Source of the DNA: JANJUO01 sp942492935 | GTDB taxonomy: Bacteria > Bacteroidota > Ignavibacteria > Kapaibacteriales > UBA2268 | NCBI GenBank assembly: GCA_942492935.1 | Contig: OW818654.1 | Span: forward strand, 3,410,001 to 3,474,000 | DNA length: 64,000 nt | Reading direction: 5' to 3' | Shown here: in pieces, positions 36,057 through 43,363 of the stretch | Position numbering within the stretch: position 1 is the first letter of the stretch | Layout: each line of letters opens with the position of its first letter | Notes under the pieces: model-generated | Seen by the model: the letters and a program-made list of their open reading frames with translations, nothing else | The model's database searches: none | What the model was told of the DNA's origin: nothing | Program-made: the position numbers and the translations under genes

Positions 36057-36887
36057 CTAATAAATAAAATAGCTGATTCCAAGTTCAAATTTCAAAAAAT
36101 CCTCCTCAAATTTATCAAAATAGTATTTGTTATAATTAATATCTAATGAAAATTTGATAAAATCATAGCCATCATAAAGAGTAGGATAATGATATTCATT
36201 TTTTATCCCAGCGCTTATTTTATGAACAATATCATTTGCGAAATAGAATGTGTAATCAATAATAGATTCACAAATGAAATCTCTTTTGTAACTTAAACCT
36301 GCATTTAGTTTAACACCAGATTCAAGAGCTAATCCATGAGTTAAATTATCTGACTTATTTTTGAAATTATTATTACCATAAGTAATTGAACTTAATCCTA
36401 ATTTCCCCAATACAAATGCATGATATAAAAATTTATCGGTTGAATTTAAATTGTAAGTATCAAAGCCATATCCTCTTTGAATATGCAACCATTTGATATA
36501 AAGTTCCTCCAAATCAGTCATGTCAAAATCCAAAATTGATCCCTTACCAATTCTATTCCAAAATGTATAATATCTATCACCAGGAATTAATGGAGAATTT
36601 TTATCAACAAAAGGGGATATATCACTTCCTTGCATATACATTATTCGACCGATTAGAGTTGGCTTTTCATTGCTGAAAGTTCGCAATCCAATTGAAATAT
36701 TATACATTTTCAAATTTTCATTTCCGAAATTCTCCCAATCTGTTTGATACCAAGAAAAAACAAGTTGTTTTTGGTTGTTGAAATTTTTATTTTCAATACC
36801 AATTACATTACAATCATTGATATAATGAGATATCGAACTACAATGAATTGCAATAAGTAAAAATATAAGTAAGATATTTTTTTTCAT
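36057..36887 (-). CDS. Exported beta-rich protein of unknown function
   Basis: A 276-residue protein with a signal-peptide or lipoprotein start (MKKNILLIFLLIAIHCSSIS; LIAIHC could be a weak lipobox). The body is rich in aromatic and Asn residues with alternating strands (NISIGLRTFSNEKPTLIGRI, INYNKYYFDKFEEDFLKFEL) and ends ISYFIY, which suggests a small beta-barrel. No family is recognised. It starts 22 bp downstream of the HigA-like gene on the same strand, so it may be the third gene of an LRR-HTH-barrel transcript. Confidence 0.55.
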   Translation of the reverse strand: MKKNILLIFLLIAIHCSSISHYINDCNVIGIENKNFNNQKQLVFSWYQTDWENFGNENLKMYNISIGLRTFSNEKPTLIGRIMYMQGSDISPFVDKNSPLIPGDRYYTFWNRIGKGSILDFDMTDLEELYIKWLHIQRGYGFDTYNLNSTDKFLYHAFVLGKLGLSSITYGNNNFKNKSDNLTHGLALESGVKLNAGLSYKRDFICESIIDYTFYFANDIVHKISAGIKNEYHYPTLYDGYDFIKFSLDINYNKYYFDKFEEDFLKFELGISYFIY

Positions 36888-36908
36888 ATTTTAAAACATC
36901 AAATTATT

Positions 36909-37208
36909 TTAAATATCCAATGACAATTTCAAATTGCCACCCAAGCCCTCTTTTACGATTCTCATAAGTGTAGATAATCTTATATCTGAAGAGTCGTTTT
37001 CAATTCTTGAAATATAACTTTTGTTTGTACCACATTTAATTGCCAGTTCTGTTTGGGTCATATTTCTTTTCTTTCTAGCTTCTTCTATCAAAACTCCAAG
37101 TTTGAATGATTCAAATTCAATTTCCCATTTTTCTCTTATCGGGTTTCCTCTTTTGCCGTATTTTACATCAAGCAATTCATCAAAATCATTAATATTATTT
37201 TTTGTCAT
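36909..37208 (-). CDS. HigA-type helix-turn-helix antitoxin without a toxin partner
   Basis: A 99-residue XRE-type DNA-binding protein. The N-terminal block DELLDVKYGKRGNPIREKWE and the helix-turn-helix LGVLIEEARKKRNMTQTELA, IKCGTNKSYISRIENDSSDI, RLSTLMRIVKEGLGGNLKLS match HigA antitoxins of Bacteroidota. HigA normally follows a HigB (RelE-like) toxin gene; none is present. The gene upstream is a leucine-rich-repeat protein whose 3' end overlaps this start by 14 bp (ATG 37208); a start at 37232 is also open. It probably autorepresses its transcript (family knowledge). Confidence 0.8.
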   Translation of the reverse strand: MTKNNINDFDELLDVKYGKRGNPIREKWEIEFESFKLGVLIEEARKKRNMTQTELAIKCGTNKSYISRIENDSSDIRLSTLMRIVKEGLGGNLKLSLDI

Positions 37209-37992
37209 CGAAATACTCTTTTTTTTCATCAAACATTGATTTAATTATTGACATATTGTGCTCATAGTAGCGGTGAGGAAGATACTTCAAATTTGGTAGT
37301 TTCTCTTTAAGTATATCCATCTCTTTTTCTGAAAGTCTAAATGGCCAATTAATAGTTTTTAGATTTTTAAGATTATATAAAGGATCAATTCGTTTGTCGT
37401 TACAACTCACCATTGCGGAACTAAAGTAAATCAAATTAGTCAGTTTGCTAAATGGTTCGAATGAATCAACTTTTTGTTTTGTGTACATTCCGCCTTCCAA
37501 CGAGAAAAATTGAAGATTTGTTAAAGCCGATATAGGAGTGTAGTCGATTATCTTTTTAAAATTTTCAATATACAAGACTTCAAGTTGTTTCATGCAGGAT
37601 AACGGCATAATACTCTCCACTTGAGATGAACTGCCTATTTTCAAGTACATTAATTTAGTCAATTTTGATATATTGTCAAGTTTTTTAATATTGCTCCATT
37701 TGATACTGAGTCCGACTAAGTTTTTTAATTTGCATGCACTATCAAATAGATTTTGAGTAGTATGCGATGAAAACCAGAGCATCTCTAAGTTTTGACATGT
37801 TGGTAAAAATTCAATCCACTCCTTGAGGATTTTTTTTTGTTCTTTAGCAGGTAATTGCCAAAGTTGAGTACAAACGATAGCCACTTTAGTCTGTCCAGTG
37901 TACTCTTTGGGATAAGTTATTACATCATATGGGAAGCCTTTTGCTCTATCCCAATACCAAAAACCACTTTCTATTTGTTTCTCAGTTATCAT
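37195..37992 (-). CDS. Leucine-rich-repeat protein
   Basis: A 265-residue cytoplasmic-looking protein without signal peptide. After an N-terminal part (VITYPKEYTGQTKVAIVCTQ, PAKEQKKILKEWIEFLP) it has irregular leucine-rich repeats of the 'L-x-x-L-x-x-L' type: NLEMLWFSSHTTQNL, NLVGLSIKWSNIKKLDNISK, LTKLMYLKIGS, QLEVLYIENFKKIIDYTPIS, LTNLQFFSLEGG and NLKTINWPFRLSEKE. The likely role is protein-protein recognition; the partner is unknown. Its end overlaps the HigA-like gene by 14 bp, implying coupled translation. That pairing is unusual (see findings). Confidence 0.7.
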   Translation of the reverse strand: MITEKQIESGFWYWDRAKGFPYDVITYPKEYTGQTKVAIVCTQLWQLPAKEQKKILKEWIEFLPTCQNLEMLWFSSHTTQNLFDSACKLKNLVGLSIKWSNIKKLDNISKLTKLMYLKIGSSSQVESIMPLSCMKQLEVLYIENFKKIIDYTPISALTNLQFFSLEGGMYTKQKVDSFEPFSKLTNLIYFSSAMVSCNDKRIDPLYNLKNLKTINWPFRLSEKEMDILKEKLPNLKYLPHRYYEHNMSIIKSMFDEKKEYFDDKK

Positions 37993-38142
37993 TGTAACCT
38001 TATTCGTTCAATTTTTATCAAATATTAATTCTTTATCAGCAAACTCAAAACTTTTCTTCTGTATAACATTATCTTCTTTCATATTGTTTCACTTATTCTC
38101 ATTTATAATTCGTAATTCGTAATTTGAAATTCGTAATTGATT

Positions 38143-39672
38143 TTATTCCCACTCAATAGTGCCAGGCGGTTTGCTTGTAATGTCATAAACAACGCGGTTA
38201 ATTCCACGAACTTCGTTTATGATGCGGCTGCTCATTGATGCCAACGTATCGTAAGGCATTGGAAACCAATCGGCAGTCATTCCATCCACACTTGTTACGG
38301 CACGCAAGGCACAAGTATTTTCGTAAGTACGTTCATCTCCCATAACGCCTACAGATTTAACAGGCAAAAGTACTGCAAATGCTTGCCATATATTATCATA
38401 TAAACCCGCTTTACGAATTTCATCTATATAAATAGCGTCTGCTTTTTGTAGAATTTCAACTCTATCCTTTGTGATTTCTCCAAGAACACGAATGCCCAAA
38501 CCAGGACCCGGGAAAGGATGACGATTTACGAACCAATCAGGAACGCCAAGTTCGCGTCCCACAGCACGAACTTCATCTTTGAAGAGTTCGCGGAATGGCT
38601 CAAGTAATTGAAGACCCATCTTTTCAGGTAAACCTCCTACGTTATGATGCGATTTAATTACAACAGATGGTCCTTTAACAGATACAGATTCAATTACATC
38701 AGGATATAATGTGCCTTGGGCTAACCATTTGGCGTTGTTGAACTTCTTTGCGGCAACATCAAATAAATCTATGAACGATTTTCCTATAATTTTGCGTTTC
38801 TGTTCTGGCTCAGTAACTCCTGATAATCTACTAATAAACATTTCTGAACCATCAATTAGTTCAATAGACATATTGAAATTTTCGGCAAATAATTTCATCA
38901 ATTTTTCGCTTTCATTCAATCGCATCAAGCCAGTATCTATATGAATACAATGGAGTTTATCGCCAATTGCTTTATGAAGTAAAACAGCTAAAACTGTAGA
39001 ATCCACTCCGCCAGACAATGCACAAATTACTTCATTTTCGCCAACTTGCTGTCTGATTTTCTCAATAGTTGTGTCAATAAAAGAATGAGCATCCCAAGTA
39101 TCTTTGCAACCGCAAATATTACGTATAAAATTTTCGAGAATTTGCTTGCCTTGAGCAGTATGATGAACTTCTGGATGAAACTGCACACCATAGATTTTTC
39201 TTTCAATATTTCGTACTGCACAAATAGGTGAATTGGTGCTATGTGCAATAATTTCAAACCCTTCGGGAAGTTTTGTCAGTAAATCTCCATGACTCATCCA
39301 AACAATAGAATTATCAATATTTTTGAAAATATCATCGTGATTATCTATGATTAGTTCGGCTCTGCCATACTCACGATGAGCCGCTTTATCAACTTCACCA
39401 CCATTTTTGTATGCAATTAATTGCAGACCGTAGCAAATACCCAGAATTGGTATATTTGTATTGAAAATGTCGAATGATGGATGCGGTGCCTCTTCTGCAT
39501 AAACAGACGAAGGACCACCAGAAAGAATAAGTCCGGTAGGATTAATTGCTTTAAATTCACTTTCAGTGATTTTATAAGGATAAATTTCGGCATAAACGCC
39601 AAGTTCGCGTACTTTACGAGCAATAACTTGCGTGTATTGCGAACCAAAATCGAGAATAAGAATTTTTTCCAT
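38143..39672 (-). CDS. guaA: GMP synthase (glutamine-hydrolysing)
   Basis: Converts XMP to GMP using glutamine and ATP, the last step of GMP synthesis; 509 residues, the usual length. Order: class I glutamine amidotransferase (1-190) with Cys80 in LGICYGLQ and the His/Glu pair in FHPEVHHT; ATP-pyrophosphatase (about 200-390) with P-loop ALSGGVDSTVLAVLL; and the C-terminal dimerisation/XMP domain with HPFPGPGLGIRVLGE and the terminal RVVYDITSKPPGTIEWE. Start ATG 39672. No purine riboswitch was recognised in the AT-rich leader, which runs into the 192-bp repeat array. Confidence 0.97.
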   Translation of the reverse strand: MEKILILDFGSQYTQVIARKVRELGVYAEIYPYKITESEFKAINPTGLILSGGPSSVYAEEAPHPSFDIFNTNIPILGICYGLQLIAYKNGGEVDKAAHREYGRAELIIDNHDDIFKNIDNSIVWMSHGDLLTKLPEGFEIIAHSTNSPICAVRNIERKIYGVQFHPEVHHTAQGKQILENFIRNICGCKDTWDAHSFIDTTIEKIRQQVGENEVICALSGGVDSTVLAVLLHKAIGDKLHCIHIDTGLMRLNESEKLMKLFAENFNMSIELIDGSEMFISRLSGVTEPEQKRKIIGKSFIDLFDVAAKKFNNAKWLAQGTLYPDVIESVSVKGPSVVIKSHHNVGGLPEKMGLQLLEPFRELFKDEVRAVGRELGVPDWFVNRHPFPGPGLGIRVLGEITKDRVEILQKADAIYIDEIRKAGLYDNIWQAFAVLLPVKSVGVMGDERTYENTCALRAVTSVDGMTADWFPMPYDTLASMSSRIINEVRGINRVVYDITSKPPGTIEWE

Positions 39673-39716
39673 TTTTTTTATTTATTAGTTATTAATTTAA
39701 TTTCATTTTTTAATAT

Positions 39717-40507
39717 ATTCCTTGAAATTCCCGTAGGGAATAAATGTTTGTAAACCCCACCTAACCTCCCCAAGGGGAGGAACTGCATTTGTACACGACC
39801 AACTCCATAGGAGTTGAATATGTATTTATACAATTCAATCCCTTTGGGATTGCAGGACTTAGGGAAAATCTATTTGTTACAAACATTAAATCCCTAATGG
39901 GATTTTCAAAGATTTTCATTATTATTATAAATTCCTTGAAATTCCCGTAGGGAATAAATGTTTGTAACAGAAAAATCCCCCACGACCTCCACAACTCCGT
40001 AGGAGTTGAATATGTATTTTATTAATTCAATCCCGATGGGATTGTTGGACTTAGGGAAAATCTATTTGTTACAAACATGAAATCCCTAAAGGGATTTTCA
40101 AAGATTTTCATTTTTATTATAAATTCCTTGAAATTCCTGTAGGGAATAAATGTTGGTAACAGAAAAATCCCCCACGACCTCCACAACTCCGTAGGAGTTG
40201 AATATGTATTTGTATAATTCAATCCCGATGGGATTGTTGGACTTAGGGAAAATCTATTTGTTACAAACATGAAATCCCTAATGGGATTTTCAAAGATTTT
40301 CATTATTATTATAAATTCCTTGAAATTCCCGTAGGGAATAAATGTTGGTAACAGAAAAATCCCCCACGACCTCCACAACTCCGTAGGAGTTGAATATGTA
40401 TTTGTATAATTCAATCCCGATGGGATTGTTGGACTTAGGGAAAATCTATTTGTTACAAACATGAAATCCCTAAAGGGATTTTCAAAGATTTTCATTTTTA
40501 CGACTTC
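39717..40507. repeat. Tandem array of GTAAC mosaic elements, 192-bp period
   Basis: Units start at ATTCCTTGAAATTCC: 39717 (longer first unit, 214 bp, with a CCTCCCCAAGGGGAGG insert), 39931, 40123 and 40315, with an exact 192-bp period for the last three. Each unit is a string of short hairpins: TTCCC-GTA-GGGAA, CAACTCC-GTA-GGAGTTG, CAATCCC-GAT-GGGATTG and AATCCCTAATGGGATT. The unit ends are inverted repeats meeting GTAAC/GTTAC. Because 192 is a multiple of 3, a reverse-strand frame of 164 codons stays open across it; this is judged not a gene. Confidence 0.9.
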
Positions 40508-40559
40508 AAAGAACAAAACAATTTACAACAAAAAATCAGTTGCGTATTTACTATTTATC

Positions 40560-40793
40560 TCAAACAAAATCATATACTTCTGCTTGAATACTTCTTTTAA
40601 TATTTGCTTTATTGTTGATTAATTTCAATGTTTCTTTTTGCATTTTTGGAGTAAAATATTTTTCACCACAAATATCACATACATGTGCTTGAATATTTTT
40701 AACAACAAATACCTTATCATTTATGTAAAATACTTCATCAACATTTTGATTTTTGAATGAAGCATTTCCACAATTATTGCATCTTATTTTCAT
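40560..40793 (-). CDS. YgiT-type zinc-finger antitoxin (MqsA N-terminal-like)
   Basis: A 77-residue protein with two CxxC pairs, CNNCGNA (residues 5-8) and CDICGEKYFTP, the zinc-binding domain of MqsA/YgiT-type antitoxins. An uncertain C-terminal helix follows (IKRSIQAEVYDFV). Stand-alone YgiT proteins usually pair with an upstream DUF4258 or MqsR toxin. Here only a 17-codon frame with an ATGA overlap precedes it, so the toxin seems lost. A type II antitoxin role is family knowledge; activity here is unknown. Confidence 0.8.
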   Translation of the reverse strand: MKIRCNNCGNASFKNQNVDEVFYINDKVFVVKNIQAHVCDICGEKYFTPKMQKETLKLINNKANIKRSIQAEVYDFV

Positions 40794-40843
40794 GATTTTA
40801 ACCTTTTGCTATAATTATTAATCCAATATTCAGAAATCTTCAT
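40790..40843 (-). pseudogene. Possible remnant of the toxin partner of YgiT
   Basis: A 17-codon frame (MKISEYWINNYSKRLKS) ends in TGA overlapping the YgiT start as ATGA, the coupling usual for toxin-antitoxin pairs. The W-x-N-x-Y-x-x-R pattern vaguely recalls the C-terminus of DUF4258-type toxins. The match is short and could be chance. Confidence 0.3.
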
Positions 40844-40869
40844 ACTTTTTCATAGCAACTTCAAAATAA

Positions 40870-41298
40870 TTAATATTTTTTTATTACATCATCAATATTA
40901 AAAAAATTATCGAATCCTTTAGCAATTAAACCTTTCTTAAGTTTTTTATCAGTAGTCCATAATAAACCTGAAAATTCTAAAGTAAGTGCAACAAATATTG
41001 AATCTTTTATGTCAATTGACTTACATAATTCAATAGCTTTTTTTAAGTTTATTGTAGATATTAAATCATCACTGACAAATTCAATATTATTAAGTAATAA
41101 ATGATAAGAACTTAGCAAATCCATTTCTGACAGCTGCGAATATTTTAACAATTTTTCTTTATGTTTAAATAATTCAACTATTAGGAAATTGGAAGAAATG
41201 AATCTGAAAGTCTCATCAAACATAATTATATCTCTAAATCTATTGGCAGATTTAATTAAAGCAGAAAATATTACGTTTGAATCAATTATTATATTCAT
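40870..41298 (-). CDS. PIN-domain toxin (VapC-like)
   Basis: A 142-residue PIN-domain ribonuclease-like protein. The acidic metal site is visible: Asp6 in IIIDSNVIFSAL, Glu42 in FLIVELFKHKE, Asp99 in IDIKDSIFVALTLEF and Asp117 in LLWTTDKKL. Such enzymes cleave RNA and act as the toxin of type II pairs (family knowledge). The 75-residue gene ending 3 bp upstream on the same strand is the likely antitoxin. The domain looks complete, unlike the other toxin loci in this window. Confidence 0.82.
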   Translation of the reverse strand: MNIIIDSNVIFSALIKSANRFRDIIMFDETFRFISSNFLIVELFKHKEKLLKYSQLSEMDLLSSYHLLLNNIEFVSDDLISTINLKKAIELCKSIDIKDSIFVALTLEFSGLLWTTDKKLKKGLIAKGFDNFFNIDDVIKKY

Positions 41299-41301
41299 CG
41301 T

Positions 41302-41529
41302 TTATTCCTGTATTCCTGCTTTTTCAAATATTCTTTGTTTATTATTTTGCCACCAATTTTCTTTAATTTCTTCTGATAAAGAAAATGCTAATTCCTCAGT
41401 AAATTGGCTGTTTTGCAAATGTTGCTCTATTTGCGATTTTTTAAATAGCATCATAAGAAATTCTTTTGAAATTTCATTATTATCAAATTTTATAGTCCAA
41501 ATTTCATTTTCATTTGTTACGCTTAACAT
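41302..41529 (-). CDS. Antitoxin partner of the PIN-domain toxin
   Basis: A 75-residue small acidic protein. A strand-like start (ENEIWTIKFDNNEIS) is followed by helices (KEFLMMLFKKSQIEQHLQNS and EELAFSLSEEIKENWWQNNK). It lies directly before the PIN-domain gene with a 3-bp gap, the antitoxin-first order common in such pairs. It is not one of the classical DNA-binding antitoxin folds I can name, so the assignment rests mainly on position, size and charge. Confidence 0.6.
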   Translation of the reverse strand: MLSVTNENEIWTIKFDNNEISKEFLMMLFKKSQIEQHLQNSQFTEELAFSLSEEIKENWWQNNKQRIFEKAGIQE

Positions 41530-41606
41530 ATTACACCTTTATGAACAAAATTACAAGTTACGTATATAATTAGCAATTATTTATTAATTTATCAAAATAC
41601 AAATTC

Positions 41607-41702
41607 TCACTTCAATTTCACCATCAAATCATCAGCGGTTTCGCAGATTTCGAGGATTTTTTGCACTCGTTCTACAATGTTTGGCGCAGAAAGTAAATTA
41701 AT
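41607..41702 (-). pseudogene. Possible 3' remnant of a type I restriction specificity (hsdS) gene
   Basis: A frame without start reads LSAPNIVERVQKILEICETA then DDLMVKLK and a stop. Specificity subunits often end with 'IV-x-K/R-(I/V)-x-K-(I/L)-L-x-x-C-(D/E)-x-L', which this resembles. Upstream the frame closes at once. The neighbour is an HsdR-N-type gene, so it may be the trace of a lost restriction locus. Confidence 0.4.
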
Positions 41703-41791
41703 TTAAAAAACAATATTCAAATAAATTTATAACACTTTACTCATTTTAATGAAATTTTAAAACAAATAATTTAACTAACTATTTGTAACTA

Positions 41792-42895
41792 TTATTGTTT
41801 TTCTGTATTTAATTCTTTTCCTTTCAAATATAATACAAGTGCATCTTTGATTTGAGTAGAGTATCCATAAAGTTCGTTTATATTTTCAATAGGGTATTTC
41901 GTTTCTTTTTTTGTATCGTCAAATAGTCCTATAGATTTTTTTTCATTATTATAATATAACCGTACCAATACTTTAATGTTGCTATCATCTAATATTATGT
42001 TGCAAAATGATTTGAAGTCTCTTAAAAATATTCTTTTGGTATCTACCAAATCGTACAGTATAGATTTTACAATATAGTAACTTTCAATCTCTTCGTTTGT
42101 GGTTTCAATATGTGATTTTTGAAAGGTAGGTTCAATATTATCCATAGGTAGTGATTCTATTGAAACTGTAACATCACCAGCCATAGCAGATTTAAGCCGT
42201 TCGTTAATTTTATCATTAATGAATTGGTGGAAACTGCGTTTAACCAAATCTCCAAACAAATTCATTACTTTTTGTGTTTTCACTCCGGTATAAATTTGAG
42301 ATGCAAAAAACTTTATAAAATCATCAGAAGGGTTTAAGAGCATTTCATTCAAAATTCGTTTTGTCTCTTTCATATATTTTAATTCGCTAGCAGCTGACAA
42401 AATTTCATCAATATTAAAGTTGTTTTTTGTTAGTTTTTTAAGCTCTAAAACAATTGTTTCATTAATATCTAAGATATTCAATTCAAGAAACGGTTTGGTA
42501 TCCATAACGTTCAACTCATCAAGGTCACTGTAAAATTGATAATTAATGCCATTTGTCAAAACTCCAACTCTTGTTTTTGCTGTTGTTGCAAAATACCTAT
42601 ATAGTTGGGATGCGTGGTTTATGCCTAAATCAGCACCACATTTTTTACATTCAAAGAACATAATCAAAGCATTTTCTTTACATATTGCATAATCAATTTT
42701 TTCTCCTTTTTTGGTCCCTATATCAGCAGTATATTCGGGTATTACTTCTGTAGGATCGAATACATCATAACCTAATGCAGCTATAAATGGCATTACAAAA
42801 GCATTTTTTGTTGCTTCTTCAGTTAATATTAAGTCTTTTTGTTTGGTAATTTTATTTGCCAAATTTTTTAAAATATCAATTAAATCCATGACCAC
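41792..42895 (-). CDS. HsdR-N-type PD-(D/E)XK nuclease-like protein
   Basis: A 367-residue protein whose first 140 residues match the type I restriction HsdR N-terminal nuclease fold: EEATKNAFVMPFIAALGYDV and EVIPEYTADIG, with Asp68 (KIDYAI) and Glu82-x-Lys84 (FFECKK) as the PD-(D/E)XK site, then ASQLYRYFATTAKTRVGVLT and NGINYQFYSDL. The rest lacks helicase motifs, so it is a stand-alone member. Such proteins are frequent near restriction genes, but their substrate is mostly unknown. It sits between an hsdS-like remnant and a truncated DUF262 gene, so it is probably part of an old defence island. Confidence 0.8.
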   Translation of the reverse strand: MVMDLIDILKNLANKITKQKDLILTEEATKNAFVMPFIAALGYDVFDPTEVIPEYTADIGTKKGEKIDYAICKENALIMFFECKKCGADLGINHASQLYRYFATTAKTRVGVLTNGINYQFYSDLDELNVMDTKPFLELNILDINETIVLELKKLTKNNFNIDEILSAASELKYMKETKRILNEMLLNPSDDFIKFFASQIYTGVKTQKVMNLFGDLVKRSFHQFINDKINERLKSAMAGDVTVSIESLPMDNIEPTFQKSHIETTNEEIESYYIVKSILYDLVDTKRIFLRDFKSFCNIILDDSNIKVLVRLYYNNEKKSIGLFDDTKKETKYPIENINELYGYSTQIKDALVLYLKGKELNTEKQ

Positions 42896-42953
42896 TCCTA
42901 ATAAATTAAATTAGTTATATAAAATGTAATCTACAACAATACATATTAAAAAT

Positions 42954-43154
42954 TTACGAAATATACATACTTCTTTTTATACTTCCAATAAAATGAGAAG
43001 CAATTTTATCTGTTAAACCAGCTTTTTTAATATCAGATAATAACTGTTTGCAATGTTCATTTTTCCAATCATAATTTCTTTGATAAACAGGTATTAAAAA
43101 CTGTACATCCTGCTGTTGCATAAATTTAATTATTAAATTCTCTTTTGCTTGCAT
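42954..43154 (-). pseudogene. Truncated DUF262 (GmrSD N-terminal-like) gene
   Basis: A 66-residue frame matches the N-terminus of DUF262 proteins: FLIPVYQRNYDWKNEHCKQL then LSDIKKAG and SHFIGSI. Full-length members run several hundred residues and may end in an HNH nuclease. Here the frame stops right after FIGSIKRSMYIS. The missing body makes it a remnant, next to other restriction-type genes. Confidence 0.75.
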
Positions 43155-43363
43155 TTTATTTCCTATTTATTCCTTTCCCAAAAACACAAATATAACAAAA
43201 ATAGCACATTATTTTGTCATTACATATATGTTGTTTTTGGTTTTGGAATTAATGAAATGATATTATTACTTTTTTTTCACTTTTTTTGAAATTTTTTTTT
43301 GTTACTACGTCAATCAAAATTGTTAATATACTCTTGTTATTTTTAATTTATGGGGAAAGCATT

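Noticed and set aside
38098..38142. ATTCGTAATT microrepeat before the guaA end
   Set aside because: Three short imperfect copies of a simple AT word near a gene end; too short to claim a functional element.
39673..39716. Purine riboswitch in the guaA leader
   Set aside because: The leader is short, AT-rich and lacks the conserved loop words or a three-way junction; it runs directly into the repeat array.
40022..40516. 164-residue repeat protein on the reverse strand
   Set aside because: It is open only because the 192-bp tandem unit is a multiple of three; the same DNA occurs elsewhere as a non-coding mosaic repeat with other module orders.
43286..43363. ECF-type promoter before the OmpA-family gene (GAAAT...GTC)
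   Set aside because: It has AAT instead of AAC and a spacing of 16, within a poly-T run, so it does not meet the pattern of the six accepted sites.
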